A stretch of DNA of 64,000 nt, taken from an uncultured Prevotellaceae bacterium (lineage in GTDB: Bacteria; Bacteroidota; Bacteroidia; Bacteroidales; Bacteroidaceae). Position 1 is the first letter of the stretch; each line of letters starts with the position of its first letter. Both the position numbers and the translations under genes were made by a program. This document shows positions 9,233 through 16,995 of the stretch, in pieces. The stretch covers positions 33,578 through 97,577 of the forward strand of contig ONDP01000009.1 in the NCBI GenBank assembly GCA_900316645.1, written 5' to 3'. The notes under the pieces were generated by a model. The model ran no database searches. It worked only from the letters and a program-made list of their open reading frames with translations, and was not told the origin of the DNA.

Positions 9233-10180
9233 TTGAAACTATGTAGCATCAGAAAGGCATTGTTGGGACTTATGCTATTCGCGTCCCTTCCGTCATGGGC
9301 TGAACAGTTCGTGTTTACTACGTCGTGGACAGCACAGGCGCAGTTTGCCGGTTATTACATTGCCAAGGAAAAGGGTTTCTATCGTGCCGAGGGGCTTGAT
9401 GTAGTCATACAGCATCCGTCGCTGACAACATCGTTGCTGCAACGTCTGCAAGATGAAAAGTCTGACGGAGTGATGCTGACGCTGATGACAGCTATCGACC
9501 TTACGTCGCAGGGTATTCCTATGGTGAATATCTTCCAGGAGTCGATGAATAACAGTAATTTGCTGATATCACGTTGGAATAACGACCCTCTGAAGTTGAG
9601 GGGCAAGAAAGTGGCGGTCTTCAATACCGACCTCAACTATATCGTCTTTATTCTGGACAGGAAGGAAAAGATGAATTACGAATGGGTGCGTTTCACCAGT
9701 CAGGTTAATCTGTTCCTCTCCGGTGCTGTTGATGCAATGATAGCTTTGAGTTATAATGAGTATTATCAGCTGTTGCAGTCTGGGTTCAAGTTGACAAGAG
9801 AAAATGTCTATCGTTTCAGTGAGCATGGGTATAACATACAGGAACATGGTGTTTACGTGACGCCAGCGTATTACCGCACCCACCAAGAGCAATGCAAGAA
9901 GTTTGCCCGCGCCAGCAGAAAGGGGTGGGAGTGGGCTGCCCGGCATCCTGATGAGGCTTTGGACATAGTGATGAAATATGTGCGCAAACACAGTGCCCCC
10001 ACCAATCGGACCATGCAACGGCTGATGTTGGAGGAAGTGTTGCGTCTGCAGATAGACCGTGATTCTAAAAAGCGCGAATTCAAGTTGCGTCGCGACATGG
10101 TGGAGAAGGCGAGTCGCCTGATGCGTGAAAGCGGTATCATTAGCCGCCAGATAACCTACGAAGAACTGATGGGCCGATGA
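9233..10180 (+). CDS. NMT1/ThiY-like periplasmic solute-binding protein (sensor subunit?)
   Basis: A type-2 periplasmic binding protein of the NMT1/THI5 family, with the typical opening FTTSWTAQAQFAGYYIAKEKGFYRAEGLDV and hinge segments LRGKKVAVF and FLSGAVDAMIAL. I place the start at TTG 9233, giving MKLCSIRKALLGLMLFASLPSWA as a normal signal peptide. The frame stays open back to ATG 9140, but those ATGs precede the predicted transcription start. No ABC permease or ATPase is adjacent; instead the stop overlaps the start of a sensor protein (ATGA). It is therefore probably a ligand-binding subunit for signalling rather than transport; the ligand is unknown. Confidence 0.8.
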   Translation: MKLCSIRKALLGLMLFASLPSWAEQFVFTTSWTAQAQFAGYYIAKEKGFYRAEGLDVVIQHPSLTTSLLQRLQDEKSDGVMLTLMTAIDLTSQGIPMVNIFQESMNNSNLLISRWNNDPLKLRGKKVAVFNTDLNYIVFILDRKEKMNYEWVRFTSQVNLFLSGAVDAMIALSYNEYYQLLQSGFKLTRENVYRFSEHGYNIQEHGVYVTPAYYRTHQEQCKKFARASRKGWEWAARHPDEALDIVMKYVRKHSAPTNRTMQRLMLEEVLRLQIDRDSKKREFKLRRDMVEKASRLMRESGIISRQITYEELMGR

Positions 10181-11661
10181 AGAGTATAATAGGAAGAATA
10201 CGCCGTTCGCTGTCTATGCGTCTCAGTATATGGGTGACGCTGATAGTTACTGCCATCTTCGTGGCAGCATTCAGTCTGATGTTCTCTGAGACGCGTGAAT
10301 TGGTGAGGGACGAGGCGTTGGGTAAGGCCGGCAAGACTTTGGAGAGTACCGTGTTGCATATCGATAATACGCTGCATAGGGTGGAGGTGGCTGCCAATAA
10401 TATGCTATTCAATATCGAACATAACTTGGACAATCCTGATATGATGTTCGACATGAGCCGGCAGGTGTTGGTGGATAATCCGGAACTGACGGGTTGTAGC
10501 ATATCCTTCGAGCCATTCTTCTTTAAGGAGAAAGGCCGTTATTTCTCCGCTTATTCCTATAATGACGGTGACAGCATACAGACCGAGAACGAAGGCAACG
10601 ACAGATACCAGTATCACTATATGGACTGGTATCTGATACCCAAGTTGCTTAACCGTCCCTATTGGATAGAACCGTTCTTCGAAGATGCCACTGACGGTAT
10701 TGTGGTCAAGGACGTCTTTTCTTCTTATAGCCAGCCTATTCACAACGAGAAGGGAGAAACGGTAGGTACTTTCTCAGTGGATATCTGTCTGGGCTGGTTC
10801 TCAGATACCGTATCGGCAGCCAAGCCCTATCCCCACTCCTATAGTATCCTGTTGGGTAAGGGTGGCACCTATCTCGTTCATCCGGACAGTACCAAGCTGT
10901 TCTATGAAACCATCTTTACCCAGACGCTGGAAGGTCCCGACTCTGCTATGACGGAACTGGGTAAGGCCATGTTGGAAGGCGAGAGCGGATATAAGGTGTT
11001 GACGATTGACGGCGAGGAATGCTTTGTGTTCTACAAGCCGTTTAAGAAGACCGACTGGAGTGTTGCCATCATCTGTCCGAGCAGTGATATCGTGTCAGAG
11101 TATGCGCGACTGAGGAATGCCGTTATGGCGATTTCTATAGTGGGTATTCTGCTCCTGCTCATCTTTACCCGAACGGTGATTCGCAAAAATCTCCTTCCAC
11201 TCAAAGATTTGGCGCATTCAGCCAAGCGTGTTGCCGATGCACACTTCACGGGCAGTGTGCAAGAGAGTCACCGAACGGACGAGATAGGGCGCTTGGAAAA
11301 CAGTTTCCGAACCATGCAGCAATCACTGGCAGGCTATGTCGGCGAGGTGCGCCAGCAAACGGAGAATCTTGAACTTCGCAACAAGGAATTGGAGGAAGCC
11401 TACGAACTGGCCAAAGAAGACGAGCACATGAAGACGGCAGTGCTCCATCACATGACAGGGCAGATGGCTGAGCCGATATCGCGGATATCCAGTATTGCAC
11501 AAACCATTCATGACGAATATCAGACAACCGGCAACGAGGCGTTGCAGGCCATGACTGCCAAGGTAACCGAGGAGACGGCAGAAGTAACCCGTCTGTTGGA
11601 TCAGTTGCTCAAGGCGGCACGCGAGGAGATTCGTCCACAGAGAAAGGAGGATGCGTCATGA
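10177..11661 (+). CDS. Cache-HAMP sensor with kinase-dead DHp domain (pseudokinase)
   Basis: A 494-residue inner-membrane sensor. Layout: TM1 (about 16-36), a periplasmic cache-type sensing region to about 310, TM2 (about 312-332), a HAMP domain (LPLKDLAHSAKRV..DEIGRLENSF), a coiled coil and a short DHp-like helix pair. Aligned to the downstream kinase, the H-box THQIRTP becomes TGQMAEP: Gly428 sits where the phospho-accepting histidine should be. The whole ATP-binding domain is missing and the frame simply ends. It overlaps both neighbours by 4 bp. I infer a partner or modulator of the next kinase, perhaps by heterodimerisation. Confidence 0.85.
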   Translation: MKSIIGRIRRSLSMRLSIWVTLIVTAIFVAAFSLMFSETRELVRDEALGKAGKTLESTVLHIDNTLHRVEVAANNMLFNIEHNLDNPDMMFDMSRQVLVDNPELTGCSISFEPFFFKEKGRYFSAYSYNDGDSIQTENEGNDRYQYHYMDWYLIPKLLNRPYWIEPFFEDATDGIVVKDVFSSYSQPIHNEKGETVGTFSVDICLGWFSDTVSAAKPYPHSYSILLGKGGTYLVHPDSTKLFYETIFTQTLEGPDSAMTELGKAMLEGESGYKVLTIDGEECFVFYKPFKKTDWSVAIICPSSDIVSEYARLRNAVMAISIVGILLLLIFTRTVIRKNLLPLKDLAHSAKRVADAHFTGSVQESHRTDEIGRLENSFRTMQQSLAGYVGEVRQQTENLELRNKELEEAYELAKEDEHMKTAVLHHMTGQMAEPISRISSIAQTIHDEYQTTGNEALQAMTAKVTEETAEVTRLLDQLLKAAREEIRPQRKEDAS

Positions 11662-13481
11662 AAGCCATTCTGAGATATATCCGAAACTCCCTCTCCCTCC
11701 GACTGAGTCTCAGCATTATGGGGTGTACTGCTGTCATCTTCTTCGTGACAATGGCATTCCTCTATTACCGTTCCAGTACTTCAGTGCATCAGGCTGCCAT
11801 TGAAGAGGCTTCAAAAGCACTCGACAACACATCGTTGCGATTGGAAGGACTCCTCGACGAGGTGGAGGTAGCAACCAACAATACCGACTGGGTGGTGGTG
11901 TGCAACCTGCAACCAGACTCCCTGTTTGCTTACTCAAGGCGTATTCTGGAACTCAATCCCAACCTCTATGGATGCAGCATTGCTATGGAGCCGGATTTTT
12001 TCCAGGGGATGGGAAAATATTTCTCTGCCTATTCATCAAATAATGATGGGCATATCGAAACGGAACAGGAGGGTAACGACAACTACCGTTATTTCGAGCA
12101 GTTATGGTATCAAGAGCCGATGAAGACGCAAAAGGCTTGTTGGATAGACCCCTTCTATGATTACGACAGTGGCGTGGGGGCTTACGAAACAGTCATGATA
12201 GCCTCATACTGCAAACCCCTTGTCACACCAGACGGACGAAGGGTGGGAGTTATCTCCGTGGATCTTTCCCAGCCCCGCATGTCGGAGATTCTCGCCCAGG
12301 AGACCCCCTATCCGCATTCCTTCTATCTGTTGATTGGTAAGGATGGACACCTCATTGCTTCGGGTAATCAAGATGCCAGTGAAAAGGATTTGGAGCGCAG
12401 TGACTGTCTGGTGCTTCGCAAATCGCTGCAGCGTGCTGGTTGGACGGTATGTATTGTTTGTCCTGAGCGTGACATCTTCAGGGGTTATCGCCACCTCATC
12501 TTAATCATCGTCTCCATTCTTCTCTTCGGACTGATTCTGATGCTCGCCTTCTGTTATGTATTGTCGCGTCAGGCCGTCAGCCCACTCCGTCTGTTGGTTC
12601 GCCAAGCCCACAACATGGCGCAGGCTGATTTCGACCATCAGTTGCCTAAGACCGACAGGGTGGACGAGATAGGACAACTGCAGAATGCCTTTGCCACCAT
12701 GCAGGAGTCTATCACGGGTTATGTGACAGACCTGAGAAAGGTGAAGGAAGAAACCGAACAGCGCAACGAAGAACTGGTTGTTGCCAAGAGTAAAGCTGAG
12801 GAGGCCGACCGCAAGAAGACGGAGTTCATACAGGATTTGACACACCAGATACGCACCCCGCTGAACATTATCGGAGGTTTTGCACAAGTATTGCAGAATG
12901 ACTGCGAGATGCTTTTGGACGAGGATATCGAGTCCATTTCAACCGGTATCCTGCAAAACAGTCAGGACATTCAGACTATTATCAGCAATCTTCTGACCAT
13001 CTCTGCCTTAGAAGAATGTACAGAGATAGAGCGTACTGACGAGGTGGCTTGTAATGCCTTTTGTCAGGAGGTGATGGATAGTGTCATACTCAGATACCCA
13101 GCCACTGTCAGCATGAGTATGGAAACCAAGGTGCCTGACACGTTCTGCATCAAGACCCATCGTAAGAGTTTGCGGATGATTCTTCGTGAATTATTGGAGA
13201 ATGCCAATAAATTTACAAAAGTGGGCAATATCACGCTGCATTGTCGTCAGCAGGATGCCCAATGGGTGGAGTTCAGCGTCAGCGACACAGGACAAGGTGT
13301 TTTGCCTGAAGACTACGAACGTATTTTCACGATGTTCACCAAGCTGAGTGCCTTTAGCGAGGGACTGGGTTTGGGTCTCTATCTCAGCAGGCGTCAGGCA
13401 CGTCTGATGGGTGGTGATATAGAGATAGACAAAAACTATACGGGAGGCTCACGTTTCACCGTAAGACTCCCGTTGTCATAG
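11658..13481 (+). CDS. Cache-HAMP sensor histidine kinase
   Basis: A complete 607-residue membrane kinase, paralogous to the preceding gene over its sensing half (shared CSI..EP.FF and KYFSAYS segments and PYPHSF). TM1 is near residues 14-36 and TM2 near 273-297, followed by HAMP, an H-box THQIRTPLN with the phosphorylated His near 396, N-box ELLENANKFTK, G1 DTGQGV and G2 GLGLGLYLSRR. There is no receiver domain, and no response regulator gene is adjacent, so its output partner must be encoded elsewhere. Translational coupling (ATGA overlap) with the pseudokinase suggests matched amounts of the two sensors. Confidence 0.93.
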   Translation: MKAILRYIRNSLSLRLSLSIMGCTAVIFFVTMAFLYYRSSTSVHQAAIEEASKALDNTSLRLEGLLDEVEVATNNTDWVVVCNLQPDSLFAYSRRILELNPNLYGCSIAMEPDFFQGMGKYFSAYSSNNDGHIETEQEGNDNYRYFEQLWYQEPMKTQKACWIDPFYDYDSGVGAYETVMIASYCKPLVTPDGRRVGVISVDLSQPRMSEILAQETPYPHSFYLLIGKDGHLIASGNQDASEKDLERSDCLVLRKSLQRAGWTVCIVCPERDIFRGYRHLILIIVSILLFGLILMLAFCYVLSRQAVSPLRLLVRQAHNMAQADFDHQLPKTDRVDEIGQLQNAFATMQESITGYVTDLRKVKEETEQRNEELVVAKSKAEEADRKKTEFIQDLTHQIRTPLNIIGGFAQVLQNDCEMLLDEDIESISTGILQNSQDIQTIISNLLTISALEECTEIERTDEVACNAFCQEVMDSVILRYPATVSMSMETKVPDTFCIKTHRKSLRMILRELLENANKFTKVGNITLHCRQQDAQWVEFSVSDTGQGVLPEDYERIFTMFTKLSAFSEGLGLGLYLSRRQARLMGGDIEIDKNYTGGSRFTVRLPLS

Positions 13482-13496
13482 TTTGTTTTCCTTCGT

Positions 13497-13658
13497 TTAT
13501 TCCTCGGCAGAGAAATCGTCTTTTCCCACTCCGCAGACGGGGCATACCCAATCATCGGGAATATCCTCGAAAGCTGTTCCTGGCTCAATGCCACTGTCAG
13601 GGTCACCTACTGCGGGGTCATACACATAACCACATACGTCACAAATGTACTTCTTCAT
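13497..13658 (-). CDS. Rubredoxin
   Basis: A 53-residue protein: the N-terminal half has [10 protein letters not shown] and the C-terminal half [11 protein letters not shown], the two CxxCG knuckles that hold the single iron of rubredoxin. The conserved [14 protein letters not shown] stretch joins them. It is a small cytoplasmic electron carrier, in anaerobes often feeding oxygen- or peroxide-reducing enzymes. Length is normal for the family. It lies convergent to the kinase operon and downstream of the glycosyltransferase gene on the same strand. Confidence 0.97.
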   Translation of the reverse strand: MKKYICDVCGYVYDPAVGDPDSGIEPGTAFEDIPDDWVCPVCGVGKDDFSAEE

Positions 13659-13677
13659 AATTAAAGGTTTTGTTTAG

Positions 13678-14739
13678 TTAGACATTTTTGTTTGATATTA
13701 TCTGAACGACGTGCTCCACGATGGTCGAGGGAGCAATACGGTTCATGCAAGCATAGTCGCCTCGGCGACAGGGTTTCTGTCCGTAGATACTGCAGGGGCG
13801 ACAAGGGAGTGGCACCTGAATGGCATTCTCAGTACCCTGGTTCCATCCCATGAATCCCGCATAGGGATGGGTGGCTCCCCAGACGCTGACCACTGGTGTG
13901 GCCACAAGTGAGGCCAGGTGCATATTGGCTGAGTCCATGGAGAGCATCACGTCGAGATGACTCATCAGGATGAGTTCCTGTTTGATGGTCTCCAAATGTT
14001 GCTTAACATAGACACATTGTTTATATAAGGAGCACCACTCAGTAAACTGCTTGTCTTCACGCTCACCCTTACCAAACAGGAAGATATTGGCCTCAGGATA
14101 TTTCTTCGTGAGTAGCTCAATCACTTGCTGCATCAGTTGGGGAGGATAAATCTTTCCCTCGTGGGCAGCAAAGGGAGCAATGCCGATGTTAAGTTGAGTG
14201 TTAAGAGTTGAGAGTTGAGCGTTCTCAGGCAATAAACTCAGGTCGCCTCCTTCATCAGGGAAGATGGAGTGGAACTCGGGTTCAATGGGGTAGCCCAGTC
14301 GGGCCAACACATCAGCATAGTTTTGGAAGGGGGTAGGCTGTTGGATGAGCTGCTTGTTGACAGATGCAGTCAGCCGTTTGCGCCCTTTGCGGTGCTTATT
14401 GATATGAGCTACCTTGTATGAGCCTAAATTGAAACGCATTCTCAAGAATTCCGAGCGGAGCACACTGTGCATATCGGCAACATGGGTGAACTGCTTGGCT
14501 GCCAATCGGCGGAAGAGTGCATTAAGCCCCTTGATGCCGTGATACTCACGCTTCAGGTCGGCCTCCATAAATCCCACATTAGGCGCCAGTTCGTCGAAGA
14601 AAGGGCGGGCATAGCTGCGACTCAGTACCGTAATGCGTACATCGGGATACTGATGGGCTAGGGAATAGACCACGGGCACCAGCATAGCTACGTCGCCAAG
14701 CGCCGAAAAGCGGATGATGAGAATGTGGTCCTTCTTCAT
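13678..14739 (-). CDS. Glycosyltransferase family 9 (LPS heptosyltransferase-like)
   Basis: A 353-residue GT-B enzyme of the ADP-heptose:LPS heptosyltransferase family, acting on lipid A-core in the cytoplasm. Visible marks are the N-terminal ILIIRFSALGDVAMLVPVV, the second-domain SMDSANMHLASLVATPVVSVWGATHP nucleotide-sugar site and a Cys-rich tail (CRPCSIYGQKPC). An in-frame repeat tract (14188..14222) adds AQLSTLNTQLN just before the IGIAPFAAHEGK strand. It is followed by rubredoxin and preceded by DUF4254 with 5 bp between, a common Bacteroidales pair. The sugar donor is not certain. Confidence 0.9.
   Translation of the reverse strand: MKKDHILIIRFSALGDVAMLVPVVYSLAHQYPDVRITVLSRSYARPFFDELAPNVGFMEADLKREYHGIKGLNALFRRLAAKQFTHVADMHSVLRSEFLRMRFNLGSYKVAHINKHRKGRKRLTASVNKQLIQQPTPFQNYADVLARLGYPIEPEFHSIFPDEGGDLSLLPENAQLSTLNTQLNIGIAPFAAHEGKIYPPQLMQQVIELLTKKYPEANIFLFGKGEREDKQFTEWCSLYKQCVYVKQHLETIKQELILMSHLDVMLSMDSANMHLASLVATPVVSVWGATHPYAGFMGWNQGTENAIQVPLPCRPCSIYGQKPCRRGDYACMNRIAPSTIVEHVVQIISNKNV
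14188..14222 (-). repeat. 7-bp tandem repeat inside the GT9 gene, about five units
   Basis: Degenerate 7-bp units (types TTGAGTG, TAAGAGT, TGAGAGT) run in frame within the coding sequence and encode AQLSTLNTQL on the minus strand. Nearly the same peptide is encoded by separate tracts in the helicase (28589) and epimerase (36895) genes. Confidence 0.85.
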
Positions 14740-14744
14740 CTCTC

Positions 14745-15347
14745 TTATTTCTTATAAAGGATAGGATTGGTGGAAGGATCGTTATACATCTTCATCTGGC
14801 GATATACCTTCATATACTTGCGTCCAGCCTCAATGTCTTCCAGCAATTGGTCGATAGATGTGCTGAGATCCACCTGCTGCTCTTTCAAAACGTCCAGTTT
14901 TGCCTGGCATTTCTGAATGTGGGCAGCATCAGCATCCTTGCGATCCACCTGTTCCTGCATGTGCCAAATCTTCAGGGCGAGAATCGAGAGACGGTCAACA
15001 GCCCAGGCAGGACTCTCCGTGTTCAGACGGGCATCAGGAAGTGGCTTCACATTCTGATAGAGCTGACGGAAATAGGAGTCAATCTGTTCTACCAAATCAG
15101 TGCGGTCCTGATTACTGCGGTCAATGCGGCGCTTCAGGTCTAATGCATCTACAGGTATGATGTGCGGATCGCGGATGATGTCCTCCAAATGCCACTGAAC
15201 GGTGTCAATCCAGCATTTTGAGTAGAGGTCATATTCGATAGTTCCATGCTCGTAAGGATTGGAGATGGGTGTATCTACATTGTCCTTGAGGTGATAGTCA
15301 CGAATCGCCTGACAGAAAATTTCATTAGCTTTTCTTGTAAATGACAT
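14745..15347 (-). CDS. DUF4254 domain protein
   Basis: A 200-residue, helix-rich cytoplasmic protein of the DUF4254 family (function unknown). Recognisable segments are the N-terminal NPYEHGTIEYDLYSKCWIDTVQWHLEDIIRDP and DRLSILALKIWHM. I start at the ATG at 15347 (MSFTRKANEIF); the longer frame runs into the promoter and repeat tract. It lies 5 bp upstream of the GT9 gene on the same strand, so a role in cell-envelope glycan assembly is possible but only by association. Confidence 0.9.
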   Translation of the reverse strand: MSFTRKANEIFCQAIRDYHLKDNVDTPISNPYEHGTIEYDLYSKCWIDTVQWHLEDIIRDPHIIPVDALDLKRRIDRSNQDRTDLVEQIDSYFRQLYQNVKPLPDARLNTESPAWAVDRLSILALKIWHMQEQVDRKDADAAHIQKCQAKLDVLKEQQVDLSTSIDQLLEDIEAGRKYMKVYRQMKMYNDPSTNPILYKK

Positions 15348-15389
15348 TTCTATATTTTGTTTTGTTTGGTTGCAAAGATACGAAAAATA

Positions 15390-15420
15390 GTTCATAGTTC
15401 ATAATTCATAGTTCATAATT
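15390..15420. repeat. 7-bp tandem repeat, unit (G/A)TTCATA, four copies
   Basis: GTTCATA GTTCATA ATTCATA GTTCATA lies between the divergent DUF4254 and pdxB genes, directly upstream of the pdxB -7 box. Confidence 0.85.
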
Positions 15421-15433
15421 TAAATATATTTTG

Positions 15434-15441
15434 TATCTTTG
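15434..15441 (+). promoter_or_regulatory. Bacteroidetes -7 box TATCTTTG for pdxB
   Basis: TATCTTTG ends 8 bases before the pdxB ATG at 15450, so the transcript should begin within a few bases of the start codon. Confidence 0.6.
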
Positions 15442-15449
15442 TGCCCAAT

Positions 15450-16454
15450 ATGAAGATAGTTGTTGACGATAAGATACCTTTTATCCAAGAGAAACTGCAT
15501 CTCTTGGCTGATGAAGTGGTGGCGCTGAGTGGTGCTTCTATCAGTGCTGCTGATGTGAGGGATGCCGATGCCCTGATAGTTCGTACCCGTACTCGTTGTG
15601 ACGAGGCTTTGCTGAAGGGCAGCAAAGTGCAGTTTGTGGCAACGGCAACGATAGGTTTCGACCATATTGATGCCCCTTATCTTGAACGGGCTGGTATTCA
15701 GTGGACGAGTTGTCCTGGGTGTAATGCCTCGTCTGTGGCTCAGTATGTGGAATCAGCCCTGCTGCTTTTAGCGCAGGAGAAGGGACTCTCGCTTCAGCAG
15801 TCAACCATCGGTATCGTAGGTTGCGGACATGTGGGTGCTAAAGTGAGGAAGGTGGCAGAGAGGTTGGGAATGTGCGTGTTGGTATGCGACCCACCATTAG
15901 GTCATTCAGATTTCGTCTCGATGGAGGAAATAGCACAGCAGGCAGACGTCATTACTTTCCATGTACCGCTGACCCGTGAAGGACAGTATGCCACCTGGCA
16001 TTTGGCTGACGAGCATTTTTTCAGACAGTTGCCTCCTATACCTTATATAATAAATACAAGCCGGGGAGGAGTTGTTGATAATATCGCCCTGTTGTCAGCG
16101 CTGCAGGAGGGAAGGGTGCGTGACGCCGTTCTCGACGTATGGGAGGGAGAACCCCTGTTGAATCTCGATTTACTCCAGCGCGTCTTCATCGGCACTCCTC
16201 ATATAGCAGGTTATTCGGCTGACGGTAAGGCCAATGCCGACAATATGGTGATAGAAGCTCTTTGTCAACATTTCCGTTTACCGGTACCAGAAAAAGTGTT
16301 GCCACCCAAGTTGCCTTCCAGTTTCCATTATACAGGCAATCCTTTGGAACTTTATAACCCCCTGACAGACAGCGCGGCACTAAAGGCTAACCCTTCAGAT
16401 TTCGAATATTTACGTAATCATTATCCACTTCGAAGGGAGCGTTTTGACGTGTAG
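15450..16454 (+). CDS. pdxB: 4-phosphoerythronate dehydrogenase
   Basis: NAD-dependent enzyme of de novo pyridoxal 5'-phosphate synthesis, oxidising 4-phosphoerythronate. The 334-residue protein has the D-2-hydroxyacid dehydrogenase fold: N-terminal VVDDKIPF, TIGFDHIDAPYLERAGI, the Rossmann loop GIVGCGHVGAKV, the substrate arginine in NTSRGGVVD and the catalytic histidine in IGTPHIAGYSADGKANA. The IAGYS.DGK segment separates PdxB from SerA-type enzymes. The start at 15450 is chosen because it lies just after the promoter. Confidence 0.93.
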   Translation: MKIVVDDKIPFIQEKLHLLADEVVALSGASISAADVRDADALIVRTRTRCDEALLKGSKVQFVATATIGFDHIDAPYLERAGIQWTSCPGCNASSVAQYVESALLLLAQEKGLSLQQSTIGIVGCGHVGAKVRKVAERLGMCVLVCDPPLGHSDFVSMEEIAQQADVITFHVPLTREGQYATWHLADEHFFRQLPPIPYIINTSRGGVVDNIALLSALQEGRVRDAVLDVWEGEPLLNLDLLQRVFIGTPHIAGYSADGKANADNMVIEALCQHFRLPVPEKVLPPKLPSSFHYTGNPLELYNPLTDSAALKANPSDFEYLRNHYPLRRERFDV

Positions 16455-16649
16455 AGGTGTCAAAATGACCCCCTTTTTGCAGCAAATGATGCACAGTTTA
16501 TAGTGGTTTGTGCAATCAAAGATGCTTTTTTATGTAAATAATTTGCGTAATTCATTAATTTTTCGTTACTTTGCACCCGCTAAGCCACGATTGTGGTCGC
16601 GCACATTTGAAAAAGAAATCATTTTATTAACATTTTAAAGAACAAAATT

Positions 16650-16886
16650 ATGTCAGAAATTGAAAGCAAAGTAAAGGCTATTATCGTAGACAAACTTGGT
16701 GTTGACGAAGCAGAAGTAAAGCCAGAGGCAAGTTTCACTAACGACCTTGGTGCTGATTCATTGGATACAGTAGAGCTCATCATGGAGTTCGAGAAGGAGT
16801 TCGGTATTTCTATTCCCGACGACAAGGCTGAGAAGATTGCTACCGTTGGTGATGCTATCGCATACATCGAGGAGAACGCAAAATAA
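16650..16886 (+). CDS. acpP: Acyl carrier protein
   Basis: A 78-residue acidic carrier protein; the serine in [15 protein letters not shown] is the 4'-phosphopantetheine attachment site. It carries growing acyl chains for fatty-acid synthesis in the cytoplasm. Length and charge are typical. It is followed 109 bp later by fabF; the gap holds a strong inverted repeat that may reduce read-through and keep acpP mRNA in excess. Its promoter is probably the TTACTTTG at about 16566, giving a leader of about 70 nt. Confidence 0.97.
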   Translation: MSEIESKVKAIIVDKLGVDEAEVKPEASFTNDLGADSLDTVELIMEFEKEFGISIPDDKAEKIATVGDAIAYIEENAK

Positions 16887-16895
16887 AAGTTAAAA

Positions 16896-16988
16896 GGAAA
16901 AGTGAATAGTGAAAAATTTGCTACCCCCATTTCATTTCACTATGGAGTGCGGTAGCAAATTTTTCACTTTTCCTTTTTCACTATTCCC
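16896..16988. repeat. TTTGCTACC-type dispersed element, copy 1, forming a large hairpin
   Basis: AGTGAAAAATTTGCTACC (16908..16925) and its exact complement (16951..16968) form an 18-bp stem with a 25-nt loop, flanked by 7-bp-like GTGAATA/TTCACTA units. It occupies the acpP-fabF gap. Related copies occur at 46053, 57676 and 61029. Confidence 0.85.
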
Positions 16989-16995
16989 TTAAATT

